Assembly: GCA_050955105.1 (NCBI GenBank)
Contig: JBPBQZ010000148.1
Coordinates: 1-17,227, forward strand
Direction: 5' to 3'
DNA length: 17,227 nt
Source of the DNA: JBPBQZ01 sp050955105
GTDB taxonomy: Bacteria > Pseudomonadota > Gammaproteobacteria > Burkholderiales > Burkholderiaceae
The position numbers and the translations under genes are program-made. Within the stretch, counting starts at the first letter, position 1. The number at the start of each line of letters is the position of its first letter. Shown here in pieces: positions 6,903-14,525 of this stretch. Below the pieces are notes generated by a model. The model was not told the origin of the DNA. It worked only from the letters and a program-made list of their open reading frames with translations, and ran no database searches.

Positions 6903-7176
6903 TTCCTTTCATGCGCATTTCAAAGCGGTGACCGACACATCGCCTATGCAATATCTGAAGTCGACCCGCTTGCATCAGGCGCGCCTGCTGATGGTGCGCA
7001 ACGACGTCACGGCGGCTGTGGCCTGCACCCAGGTCGGCTACGAGAGCGCCTCACAATTCAGTCGCGAATTCAAGCGCTTGTTCGGCTTGAGTCCGACCGA
7101 CGAAGCGCAGCGGATGCGACAAAATTTCGCCCTGCCGCCAGCACCGGTCGATTCGATCTATGTGTCGTCTCATTAA
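6903..7176 (+). pseudogene. C-terminal remnant of an AraC-family regulator
   Basis: The frame encodes SFHAHFKAVTDTSPMQYLK, the second half of the first AraC helix-turn-helix. It continues through RLHQARLLM and the complete second one (AAVACTQVGYESASQFSREFKRLFGLSP) to a normal end at TAA 7174-7176. The effector domain and the start of the first helix-turn-helix are missing. ATG 6898 lies in frame and could give a 92-residue protein, but with a broken first DNA-binding motif it would hardly bind normally. AraC genes of this type commonly stand divergent from SDR oxidoreductases, which is exactly the pair left at this scar. Confidence 0.82.
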
Positions 7177-7232
7177 GCGCTGAGCAGCGCATACCGCGGC
7201 GCTGGCGTACTGTCGCACGTGCTCAGCAGCGA

Positions 7233-7817
7233 TCAGGCCAGCCCTTCATGCTGCAACGACTTCTGTACCGCCGGCCGCGCCTTCACGCGTTCGAAATAGC
7301 CGGTCAGCCCCTGCGGTATGTCCAGTTTTAAGCGTTGCGCCCACAGCAGCATGACGAACAAGTAGGCGTCGGCCACCGTCATCCCGCTGCCAAACAAATA
7401 ATCGCCTTTCAAGCCCTTGGCGAGCAGCGCCAAGCGTTTGCCGACTTTTTCGCGCGCCGCCGCGTTCTCCGCCTCGGACGAAGGCGAGAAGATACGACCG
7501 AACTGCTTGTGCACCTCGGTGGAAATAAAGGCCAGCATTTCAGTCAGCCGCAGCGCGCCCATCTCGCCCTGGGGCGCCAGCGATGGCGCCTTTTGTGCCA
7601 CCCAAGAGAGGATCGCGATGTTTTCCGTGAGCCGTTGGCCGTCGTTGAATTCCAGCACGGGCACATAGCCTTTCGGATTGATTTCTTCGTAATTCTCACC
7701 CGCTTCGGTGCGCTTGGTTTTCAAATCCACCTTGACGCGATCGAACGAAATATCGGCCTCGTGCAACGCAATATGATCGGCGAGACTACAGGCGCCCGGC
7801 GAATAATAGAGTTTCAT
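7233..7817 (-). CDS. gst: Glutathione S-transferase, beta class
   Basis: A 194-residue cytosolic glutathione transferase that would conjugate glutathione to electrophiles or reduce mixed disulfides. The thioredoxin-like domain opens with MKLYYSPGACSL, with Cys10 at the beta-class active-site position of E. coli GST. It contains NPKGYVPVL with the cis-proline and LTENIAIL for the glutathione gamma-glutamyl contact. The helical domain has STEVHKQF, with a His equivalent to His106 of the E. coli enzyme, and MTVADAYLFVMLLW. The length matches the family. The start at 7817 is set by AAGGA just upstream and by the universal MKLYY opening. It follows the AraC gene by 77 bases on the same strand and may be co-transcribed with it. 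Confidence 0.95.
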   Translation of the reverse strand: MKLYYSPGACSLADHIALHEADISFDRVKVDLKTKRTEAGENYEEINPKGYVPVLEFNDGQRLTENIAILSWVAQKAPSLAPQGEMGALRLTEMLAFISTEVHKQFGRIFSPSSEAENAAAREKVGKRLALLAKGLKGDYLFGSGMTVADAYLFVMLLWAQRLKLDIPQGLTGYFERVKARPAVQKSLQHEGLA

Positions 7818-7894
7818 TTGGAATCCTTGAAAGGGTGACAGGTAGGACACAGCAACGGCTGTGCCATCAAGGCACCGCACGAGATCGGCGAAAC

Positions 7895-8818
7895 TTACGC
7901 GAGCTGTGCCGGCGCTTCTTTGGCACTGCGGAAGGTGGTGGGAGGCGTGCCGATTACGCGTTTGAAGGCGTTGCTGAACGCGCTTTCCGACTGGTAACCG
8001 ATTTCATAGGCAATGGTCGCCACCTTGCTTTCGCCCGAGCGCAGGGCCTGGCAGGCGCGTCGCATGCGCAGTTGCAACAGGTAATCGAGCGGCGCATAAC
8101 CGGTTAGCTGCTTGAAACGCAGCGCGAAGATCGAACGCGACATGCCGGCGCATTTAGCTAGCTCGATAACGGTCCAACGTTTATGGATGTGTTCGTGCAT
8201 CGACTGCATCGCCATGCCGATGCGCGGATCGGCCAGCGCGCCCAGCCAGCCGCTGGTGGCCTGTTCTGCTGACGCAGCGACGTGCCGCAACGACTCGACG
8301 AGCATGATCTGCGCCACATGATGCGTGACGAGCGACGCACCGAAACGGCGTACGCGCGTCTCGTAATCCAGCATCTCGATGGCAGCGCGCAGCACTGGAT
8401 CGGAATCGCTGCCTGGCCTGAGGTGCACGACCGGTGGCAGCACGTGCGGCAGCAGGTCACTGCTGAGCTCGTCGAAGGTGAAGCGCCCGCTTACCAGGGA
8501 TATGCCCTTGCCTGATCCTAAGCGCACCTGCGAGCGATTAGCGCGGAACAGCACCACCCCGTCTGTGGCGCTTAAGTCCAGCTCACTGGCGAGTTCATAA
8601 GGCTGGCCACGCGTGAGCAGATAACCATCGCCAGCGTCCAAGCGTAGCGGTGCTGGCTCGCCATCCACCGTCAGCCAGCAGGTGCCGGCCACGGCCGCGC
8701 CGAAGCGGATGTGCGATGAGCCGGGAAAACGCAGCGCCCAGCTCCCGCCGGCATCGAGCCGGGCAGGGTGCTGATGGTCTATCTTGAGCAGCGAAAAAAC
8801 ATGCAGCAAGGGGTCCAT
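7895..8818 (-). CDS. AraC-family transcriptional regulator with cupin-type sensor domain
   Basis: A 307-residue regulator. Residues about 1-180 form a cupin-like effector domain of the type common next to oxidoreductases (GSSHIRFGAAVAG, LTRGQPYEL). Residues about 205-300 carry two helix-turn-helix motifs: ELAKCAGMSRSIFALRFKQL followed by GYAPLDYLLQLRMRRA, and KVATIAYEIGYQSESAFSNAFKR. Both look intact. The ATG at 8818 has only a weak ribosome binding site. The gene is divergent from the LLM monooxygenase (189-base gap) and upstream of the GST on its own strand, so it is the best candidate to control both the catabolic cluster and the GST. The effector is unknown. Confidence 0.93.
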   Translation of the reverse strand: MDPLLHVFSLLKIDHQHPARLDAGGSWALRFPGSSHIRFGAAVAGTCWLTVDGEPAPLRLDAGDGYLLTRGQPYELASELDLSATDGVVLFRANRSQVRLGSGKGISLVSGRFTFDELSSDLLPHVLPPVVHLRPGSDSDPVLRAAIEMLDYETRVRRFGASLVTHHVAQIMLVESLRHVAASAEQATSGWLGALADPRIGMAMQSMHEHIHKRWTVIELAKCAGMSRSIFALRFKQLTGYAPLDYLLQLRMRRACQALRSGESKVATIAYEIGYQSESAFSNAFKRVIGTPPTTFRSAKEAPAQLA

Positions 8819-8877
8819 GGCGGCGCTCGGTTGACGATGCGTTGCAGGTTAGCACGCATGTCGGCGTCGGCCCGAGA

Positions 8878-8887
8878 GGGTTAACCC
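8878..8887. promoter_or_regulatory. Palindrome GGGTTAACCC in divergent promoter region
   Basis: A perfect 10-bp palindrome lies in the 189-base gap between the AraC regulator and the LLM monooxygenase. It could be part of a regulator site, but AraC proteins usually bind direct repeats, so the link is weak. No convincing -35/-10 pair was found in this gap. Confidence 0.25.
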
Positions 8888-9007
8888 CAGCGCTAAGCCG
8901 GACGATCGCGATAGAGAAATGGCGTGTGTGTCATGGCGTCCCGCCGCGCTTGAAGGAATCATCTGGGGTGGCGATAAGCCCGCGTCGCGAGCAATCCAGG
9001 AGATGTC

Positions 9008-10285
9008 ATGAAGACGATTTTTTTCCACCAGCAGGGATATCGTGACCTGCCGGAAGATTTCCATAAGAAGTACGAGAGCGTCTGGGTCACCCTGCCGAGC
9101 GATGAGCTCTGCGACCCGGAGATGGTGCACAAGTACCTGATGTGGAACATCGAAGAACTTGAATTGGCGGACGATCTGGGCTTTGACGGCCTGGGCGTCA
9201 ACGAACACCATCAGAATGCCTACGGCTTCCCCGTGGCGCCGAATCTGATCGCTTCGATCTTGGCGCGCCGCAAGTCCGATGCCGGCATCATCGTGCTGGG
9301 CAATACGATCCCGCTGTACAACCCGCCGCTGCGCGTGGCTGAAGAATATGCGTTGCTCGACTGCCTGAGCGGCGGTCGGCTGGTGGCCGGCTTGCCGGTC
9401 GGGTCGCCGCCGGACACCGTGGGTAACTATGGCTTGCCGCCGACCCAGGTGCGCGAGCGTTACTACGAAGCACACAAGTTGATTACCGAAGCCTGGACGC
9501 GCAAGGGCCCGTTCCCCTTCAACGGCCGCTTTACCAAGCTGCGCAACGTCAATCCGTGGCCGAAGCCGATTCAAAAGCCGCATCCGCCGGTCTGGTTGGC
9601 AGGCGGCGGTTCGGTGGAAACCTGGAAGTTCGCCACCGACAACAACTACACCTATAGCTATCTCAGTTTCTCGGGTCTGAAGCAGGCCAAGAGCATGATG
9701 CAAGGCTATTGGGACCAGGTAGAGAAAGCTGGTCTCGACTACAACCCCTATCGCGCCGGTTTCGCGCAAGCGGTGGTGGTGGGCGCGACCGATGCCGAAG
9801 CGGAAAAGCTCTACTTGCCGCATCTGCGCAACTTCTATTCGAAGTCCTTGCATATCCCTGCCTACATGCAGGCGCCGCCGGGCTTCCTCAGCAAGAAGAG
9901 TGTGGAGTTCAGTCTGGAGCAGGGACTGCAGCGTGGCCAGGGCCGCAAGCTGCTGGGTGATCCGTCGAAGGCTTCTTGGAAAGACTTCACCGAAACCTAT
10001 GGCATGGTGGTGGGCGGCAGTCCGGAAACCGTCGCAGAACAACTGGAAGCAGGCATCCGCGATCTCAACATCGGCCATTTGATGGTGATCTTGCAGATCC
10101 AGTCGATGGATCGCGAGCTCACCGAATACAACACGCGCTTGTTCGCCGAAAAAGTGTTGCCGAAGCTGCGGCAGATCTGGAAGAAAGAGGGTCATCAGGA
10201 CCACTGGTGGCCGTCGGGCGCGACGCGCCATGCGGAACCGGCGCAGAACGCTGGCCAGGTCCAACAAGGGGTACTTTCCAAATGA
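9008..10285 (+). CDS. LLM-class (luciferase-like) flavin-dependent monooxygenase
   Basis: A 425-residue protein with the (beta/alpha)8 luciferase-like fold, which uses reduced FMN and O2 supplied by a separate reductase. Family marks are the N-terminal strand with FHQQGY, GFDGLGVNEHHQ (about 59-70) and TIPLYNPPLRVAEEYALLDCLSGGR with the typical RVAEE...DxLSGGR pattern. GLPVGSPPD, PPVWLAGGGS and the C-terminal GGSPETVAEQL segment also fit. The family includes alkanal monooxygenases, limonene 1,2-monooxygenase and the type II Baeyer-Villiger diketocamphane monooxygenases. AGGAG lies 5 bases before the ATG. It is the first gene of the plus-strand cluster, and its TGA overlaps the start of an alpha/beta hydrolase (ATGA), which fits oxygenation followed by ester or lactone cleavage. 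No reductase gene is visible. Confidence 0.94.
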   Translation: MKTIFFHQQGYRDLPEDFHKKYESVWVTLPSDELCDPEMVHKYLMWNIEELELADDLGFDGLGVNEHHQNAYGFPVAPNLIASILARRKSDAGIIVLGNTIPLYNPPLRVAEEYALLDCLSGGRLVAGLPVGSPPDTVGNYGLPPTQVRERYYEAHKLITEAWTRKGPFPFNGRFTKLRNVNPWPKPIQKPHPPVWLAGGGSVETWKFATDNNYTYSYLSFSGLKQAKSMMQGYWDQVEKAGLDYNPYRAGFAQAVVVGATDAEAEKLYLPHLRNFYSKSLHIPAYMQAPPGFLSKKSVEFSLEQGLQRGQGRKLLGDPSKASWKDFTETYGMVVGGSPETVAEQLEAGIRDLNIGHLMVILQIQSMDRELTEYNTRLFAEKVLPKLRQIWKKEGHQDHWWPSGATRHAEPAQNAGQVQQGVLSK

Positions 10286-11076
10286 GCATCGAAACTCAAA
10301 CAGTCAAACTCGGCCGCGGCCTGGCGGATGTGCCGGTGCTGGTCAAAGGCGACGGGCCACCGCTGGTCTATCTGCATGGCCTGCTGGGGCAAGCCTGGAG
10401 TCCGCTGCTGGAAGGGCTGTCCGCGCAGCGCCGCGTCTATGCGCCCGCGCTGGCCGGCGCCGACGAGCCAGACGACTTGAAGGCCTTCGACAATGTGCAC
10501 GATCTCACCATCTATCTGGATGACCTGGTGCGTGCGCTCGGCTTGAAGCGTTTCGAACTGGTGGGCCACTCGTTCGGTGGCATGGTTGCCGCCGAATACG
10601 CGGCGATGTTTCCCGAGCGGGTCACCAAGCTGGTGCTGATCGATTCGCTGGGACTGTGGCGCGACGACGCCCCGGTGGTCGATTTCACCTATCAGACGCC
10701 GCCCAACCAGGCCGCGCTGATCCTCGGCGAAGCGGACAGCGAAGCCGTTCAGCAGTTGTTGGCGTTGCCCGAAGAACCGCGCGCGAAGAATCGCGAGACG
10801 GTGCGGCGCATCACCAGCATGGCCAGCATCCTGCATTTCATCTGGCCGATTCCTGACCGCGGTCTGGCCAAGCGTCTGTATCGCGTGCAGGCGCCCACGC
10901 AACTGATCTGGGGTGAGCAAGACCAGATCGTGCCGAAGATCTATGCGGAGGATTTCGCCAAGGCAATTGGCAAGAGCCAAGTCCATATCATCGCTGGCGC
11001 CTCGCATACCCCGCACTTTCAGAAGCCGGACGCAGTGCTCGACAAGGTGCAGAGTTTCCTGGCAGAGCAATCTTGA
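10282..11076 (+). CDS. Alpha/beta-fold hydrolase
   Basis: A 264-residue soluble alpha/beta hydrolase. The oxyanion motif is LHGLLGQ (31-37), the nucleophile elbow is GHSFGG with Ser97, the acid is Asp214 in WGEQDQIVP, and the base is His242 or His245 in GASHTPHF. This resembles carbon-carbon (meta-cleavage product) hydrolases and esterases or lactonases. The start ATG overlaps the monooxygenase stop by four bases, and its own TGA overlaps the proposed TTG start of the next gene. The three are therefore translationally coupled. The tight link to the LLM oxygenase suggests that it hydrolyses the oxygenase product, perhaps a lactone or ester; this is inference. Confidence 0.93.
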   Translation: MSIETQTVKLGRGLADVPVLVKGDGPPLVYLHGLLGQAWSPLLEGLSAQRRVYAPALAGADEPDDLKAFDNVHDLTIYLDDLVRALGLKRFELVGHSFGGMVAAEYAAMFPERVTKLVLIDSLGLWRDDAPVVDFTYQTPPNQAALILGEADSEAVQQLLALPEEPRAKNRETVRRITSMASILHFIWPIPDRGLAKRLYRVQAPTQLIWGEQDQIVPKIYAEDFAKAIGKSQVHIIAGASHTPHFQKPDAVLDKVQSFLAEQS

Positions 11077-12293
11077 CGATCGGACACCGCTGGCAAAGGG
11101 CCGCTAGCGGCTGGCAGGGTGAGCAGCGGCCGCTGGCGTCGCTGCATCAGTACACCCTGCAAGAGCGCATGGTGTTCGGCCGACCGTTGGCCGAGACGTT
11201 GTCGACCGAGTTGGCACGCCTTGGCAAGCAACGGGTATTCATCATTACCAATGCTTCGCTGGCTGACTCCGCGGCGCTGAGCACACTGCGCCGCACGCTG
11301 GGCGAGAAGGACTGCGGTACCTTCGCGGGTATCCGCGCGCATGCGCCACGCGAAGACGTGCTCGCGGGCGCCGCCGCGGCGCGCGCCGCGGGCGCCGATC
11401 TGTTGCTGGCGCTTGGCGGCGGCTCGGTGATCGACGCGACCAAGGTGATGTTGTTGTGTCTGCGTCATAGCTACACCGAGCCGGCGCAGCTCGATGCGCA
11501 CGCCGGCGCGCCATGGGATACCTCCGCGCATCAGCCGCCCGACGCCGCCCAATGGGTGCGCATGCTCGCCGTGCCGACCACCTTCTCGGCGGCCGAATAC
11601 ACGGCCGTCGGCGGCGCCACCGAATCGCGGACCAAGGCCAAACAGGCATTCGGCAATCAGATGATGATGCCGCAGGTGGTCATCAACGATCCGGCCATGA
11701 CCGCTACCGCGCCGCTCAATCTGTTGCTGTCCACCGGCATGAAGGCGGTCGACCACGCCGTCGAGCGCCTGACCTCGAAGCACGCCAATTTATACAGCGA
11801 CCTGGTGTCGGAGACCGCGCTGCGCATGCTGGCGCAGGGACTCAAGGCACTGCGGCACGATGCCGATCAGCCGGGACTGCGCGCCGAGTTGCAATACGGC
11901 GTGTTCCTGTCGATGGCCGGCATGGCGTCGGGTGTGCGTGGCGGCTTGAGCCACGGCATCGCACATGTGTTGGGTGCCTTGGCGGACGTGCCGCATGGTC
12001 ATACCTCGTGCATCTTGCTACCGGCGGTGATGCGCTGGATCGCGGACGCCATTCCCGAACGCCAGGCGCGTATCTGCGCGGCGACGGGTTACGTCGGTAA
12101 CGATGCGGCGGCGGCTCTGACTGCATTGATCGAGGAATTGGGCATGCCATCGCGCATCAGCCAGACAGCGGTGCGCTACGAAGATCTCGACTTGATCGCC
12201 GCGCGCACGCTGCACGATCCGCTGATCGTCAACTGTCCGCGCAAAGTCGAGAATGCCGCACAAGTGCGTGCGATTCTCGAGTCGGCATGGTAA
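11073..12293 (+). CDS. Iron-type alcohol dehydrogenase / maleylacetate-reductase-like protein
   Basis: A 406-residue member of the group III alcohol dehydrogenase superfamily, with an N-terminal dinucleotide-binding domain (ALGGGSVIDATK, 113-124) and an all-helical metal domain. Three conserved His are present: His228 (AVDHAVE), His294 (GLSHGIAH) and His308 (VPHGHTS). The Asp that normally starts the GMDALTH motif is Lys224 here, with Asp shifted next to the His. That is a known variation near the maleylacetate-reductase branch, so metal use is uncertain. It may reduce or oxidise a carbonyl intermediate of the pathway. TTG 11073 overlaps the previous TGA and is the most likely start; the first 30 residues lack family conservation, so the start is less certain than the rest. 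Confidence 0.88.
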   Translation: MTIGHRWQRAASGWQGEQRPLASLHQYTLQERMVFGRPLAETLSTELARLGKQRVFIITNASLADSAALSTLRRTLGEKDCGTFAGIRAHAPREDVLAGAAAARAAGADLLLALGGGSVIDATKVMLLCLRHSYTEPAQLDAHAGAPWDTSAHQPPDAAQWVRMLAVPTTFSAAEYTAVGGATESRTKAKQAFGNQMMMPQVVINDPAMTATAPLNLLLSTGMKAVDHAVERLTSKHANLYSDLVSETALRMLAQGLKALRHDADQPGLRAELQYGVFLSMAGMASGVRGGLSHGIAHVLGALADVPHGHTSCILLPAVMRWIADAIPERQARICAATGYVGNDAAAALTALIEELGMPSRISQTAVRYEDLDLIAARTLHDPLIVNCPRKVENAAQVRAILESAW

Positions 12294-12330
12294 GTATCGG
12301 TCTGGTCAACACTGAGAACGTATCGATCCG

Positions 12331-13140
12331 ATGACTATCGACTATCCCCCTTTCGAGGCGCTACTGTGCGAGCGCCGCGGCCACGCGCTGTGGCTGACCT
12401 TGAACCGTCCCGACGCGATGAACAGCATGAGCCCGACGCTGGTCGCCGAAATTGGCCAGGCACTCGACTTGATGGCCGACGACCGGCAGGTGCGGTGCCT
12501 GGTGATTACCGGCAGTGGCCGGGCATTCTGCGCGGGCGCCGATTTGAAGGCCGTAAAGAGCCTGAGCGGCGAGACCGATCCGGTGGTGGCCACCAAGGCC
12601 TTCCTGAGCGCGGCGACGCAACTGCTGAGTCGTATCGAGCGCCTGCCGCTGCCGGTGATTGCCGCGGTCAACGGCATCGCGCTGGCCGGTGGTCTCGAGA
12701 CGGTGTTGGTCAGCGACCTCGTGATCGCCGCCGAAGAAGCGAAATTCGGCGACGCGCATGCGAAATACGGCCTGCTGCCCGGCTGGGGCGGCTCGGTGCG
12801 CCTGCCGCGCAAGATCGGTCCGAATCGCGCCAAGCAATTGATCTTCACCGCCGACCACGTGCCAGCTCGCACCATGTTCGACTGGGGTCTGGTGAATGAG
12901 GTGGTGCCGCGCGCCCGGCTCGTTGAAGCGGTCGACGCCTGGGTGGCCCGGCTGGTGGACAAGAGCCCACTGGGCTTGCGGCGCATGAAGCAATTGGTGG
13001 ACGATGGCCTCGAGCAGTCGCCTGAGACGGCGCTGCGCAACGAGCAACTGATGGTCGAGCTTCACAACCAGTCGCACGATCGGCGTGAAGGTCTCGCGGC
13101 ATTCGCGGAAAAACGAGCGCCGGCATTCAACGGAACCTGA
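12331..13140 (+). CDS. Enoyl-CoA hydratase/isomerase family protein
   Basis: A 269-residue crotonase-fold protein acting on acyl-CoA thioesters. The CoA/oxyanion segments are GSGRAFCAGADLKAV (61-75) and GIALAGGLETVLVSD (115-129). Glu123 is at the position of mammalian crotonase Glu144, but the second catalytic Glu (164 in crotonase) corresponds to His143 in GDAHAKYGLLPGWGG. One of the two hydratase glutamates is therefore missing, so the reaction may be isomerisation, ring or C-C cleavage, or hydration by another mechanism. The gap to the dehydrogenase is only 37 bases. The ribosome binding site is weak. The next gene starts 7 bases after its stop. Confidence 0.93.
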   Translation: MTIDYPPFEALLCERRGHALWLTLNRPDAMNSMSPTLVAEIGQALDLMADDRQVRCLVITGSGRAFCAGADLKAVKSLSGETDPVVATKAFLSAATQLLSRIERLPLPVIAAVNGIALAGGLETVLVSDLVIAAEEAKFGDAHAKYGLLPGWGGSVRLPRKIGPNRAKQLIFTADHVPARTMFDWGLVNEVVPRARLVEAVDAWVARLVDKSPLGLRRMKQLVDDGLEQSPETALRNEQLMVELHNQSHDRREGLAAFAEKRAPAFNGT

Positions 13141-13147
13141 AGACGCC

Positions 13148-14383
13148 ATGAACGACCGTCAAACACGTCTGGCCAATAGCGCCCTGGGCGGCTTGCGCAT
13201 CATCGATTTCACGCATTTCATCGCCGGGCCGCTAGCGACGATGATCCTGGCGGATGCCGGCGCGGACGTCATCAAGGTAGAGAAGCCGAAGGGTGACGAT
13301 CAGCGTTTTTTTGCGCCGGCCGAAGCCACGCTGGACGGCGAGGGCGCCAGCTTTCTCTGGGGCAATCGCAATAAGCGCAGCATTACCCTCGATCTGAAGA
13401 CGAGCGCCGGCCGCGAGATCGCGCTGCAGTTGGTACGCAGCGCCGATGTGGTGGTCGAGAATTTCTCGGCGCGGGTGATGGCGCAATATGGGCTCGACTA
13501 TGAAACGCTGTCGGTCGGTCGCCCCGAACTGATCTACTGCTCGGTATCGGCGTTCGGCCGCAACGGCGAATTCTCGTCGCGGCTCGGATTCGACACGATC
13601 ATGCAGGCGGAGAGCGGCTTCACTTCTCTGAACGGCTATGAAGATCGCGAAGGCGTGCGTACCGGGCCTGCCGTGATGGACATGTCGACGGCGATGATGG
13701 CCAGCAACGCAATCCTGATCGCGCTGGCCGCACGTTATCGCACCGGCCGCGGCCAGCATGTGGAAGTGCCGTTGTTCGACACCTCCGTGCTGATGACGGG
13801 CTACATGACTTCGCAATACCTGTTCAGCAACAAGGTGCCACGCCGCAACGGCAACACCAGCAACGATGCGGTGCCCAGCGGCGTCTTCAACACCGCCGAT
13901 CGGCCTATCTTCATTACTTGTTCGAGCACTGCGCTGTTCCGGCGCATGTTCATCAACGTCGCCGAGATGCCAGAGATTGGCGACGACCCGGAGTTGCAGA
14001 CGATCGATGGGCGGCTGTTCCAGCGTCCCCGCATCATCGAAGCGCTTACCAAGCTGTTTGCCACCGACACGTGCGACAACTGGCTGGCGCGACTGGCACG
14101 CGCCAACGTCCCGGCCGGCGCGGTGCGCTCGCTGCCCGAGGCCTTGGCCTCGGCCGAAGTGAAGTCGAGCGGCGTGATCACCGAAATCGATCATCCGACC
14201 GCCGGCAAAATCCCCAATGTGGCGTTGCCGATGTATTTCAGCGAGACCCCGGTGGTGCCGCCGGTTGCCGCACCGCGTATCGGCCAGCACTCATGGGAGG
14301 TCGTAAGCGAAGTGCTCGGCTTCGACGAGACGCAAATTCGCGAGGCCAGCGCGCAGGGGGCGTTCGGGCATCGAATTGCCTGA
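13148..14383 (+). CDS. Family III CoA-transferase (CaiB/BaiF)
   Basis: A 411-residue CoA-transferase of full family length that would move CoA from a donor thioester to a carboxylic acid. It contains the N-terminal GLRIIDFTHFIAGPLATMIL (about 15-34), LADAGADVIKVEKP and GNRNKRSITLDLK. SAFGRNG and GPAVMDMSTAM follow, in which Asp178 occupies the position of the catalytic Asp169 of formyl-CoA transferase. ATG 13148 is preferred over GTG 13085 because the family similarity begins there and the earlier start lies inside the previous gene. It is the last gene of the first transcription block; 142 bases with a promoter follow. Together with the enoyl-CoA hydratase it marks a CoA-dependent lower pathway. 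Confidence 0.93.
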   Translation: MNDRQTRLANSALGGLRIIDFTHFIAGPLATMILADAGADVIKVEKPKGDDQRFFAPAEATLDGEGASFLWGNRNKRSITLDLKTSAGREIALQLVRSADVVVENFSARVMAQYGLDYETLSVGRPELIYCSVSAFGRNGEFSSRLGFDTIMQAESGFTSLNGYEDREGVRTGPAVMDMSTAMMASNAILIALAARYRTGRGQHVEVPLFDTSVLMTGYMTSQYLFSNKVPRRNGNTSNDAVPSGVFNTADRPIFITCSSTALFRRMFINVAEMPEIGDDPELQTIDGRLFQRPRIIEALTKLFATDTCDNWLARLARANVPAGAVRSLPEALASAEVKSSGVITEIDHPTAGKIPNVALPMYFSETPVVPPVAAPRIGQHSWEVVSEVLGFDETQIREASAQGAFGHRIA

Positions 14384-14462
14384 CCGGCATATTTTGAGAA
14401 GCACTGCGGCAAACCGCTGCGCATCATGGACCGACGACGCGAGCACTGCGCGTAATCCCCGG

Positions 14463-14490
14463 TTGACAGCCGATCACCTTAAGTCAGAAT
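14463..14490 (+). promoter_or_regulatory. Sigma-70-type promoter before zinc alcohol dehydrogenase
   Basis: A consensus -35 TTGACA (14463-14468) is followed after 16 bases by CAGAAT (14485-14490), a 4-of-6 match to the -10 box. The start codon is about 36 bases past it. This implies that the dehydrogenase and amidohydrolase form a second transcription unit. The -10 region is interleaved with CTTAA repeats, suggesting repressor control. Confidence 0.5.
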
Positions 14491-14512
14491 CCTTAAATTA
14501 AGTTATCTTAAA
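14478..14512. promoter_or_regulatory. CTTAA/TTAAG repeat array, likely operator
   Basis: CTTAA occurs at 14478, 14492 and 14507-14511, with TTAAG at 14498-14502. Two overlapping dyads result: CTTAA-A-TTAAG (14492-14502) and TTAAG-TTAT-CTTAA (14498-14511). CTTAAG at 14478-14483 is itself a palindrome. The array covers the -10 region and extends to the ribosome binding site, which is where a repressor would act. The regulator is unknown; MarR- and HxlR-type proteins use short AT-rich dyads of this kind. Confidence 0.5.
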
Positions 14513-14525
14513 AAAGGACGGCACA

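Noticed and set aside
7177..7225. Small inverted repeats after the AraC remnant (GCGCT-GAGC-AGCGC and CTGAGCA/TGCTCAG)
   Set aside because: Stems are only 5-8 bp and have no T-tract, so a terminator between the AraC remnant and the GST gene is not supported.
4544..7897. A 15-base exact repeat, GAGATCGGCGAAACT, at 4544-4558 and 7881-7895
   Set aside because: The similarity does not extend beyond a few bases on either side, and one match of this length is not unlikely by chance in a window of this size.
8849..10267. A long minus-strand open frame opposite the LLM monooxygenase
   Set aside because: It is an antisense reading of a GC-rich gene; the plus strand has all family motifs, a ribosome binding site and operon overlaps.
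13232..14290. A long minus-strand open frame opposite the CoA-transferase
   Set aside because: It has no recognisable domain and is explained by codon bias of the plus-strand gene.
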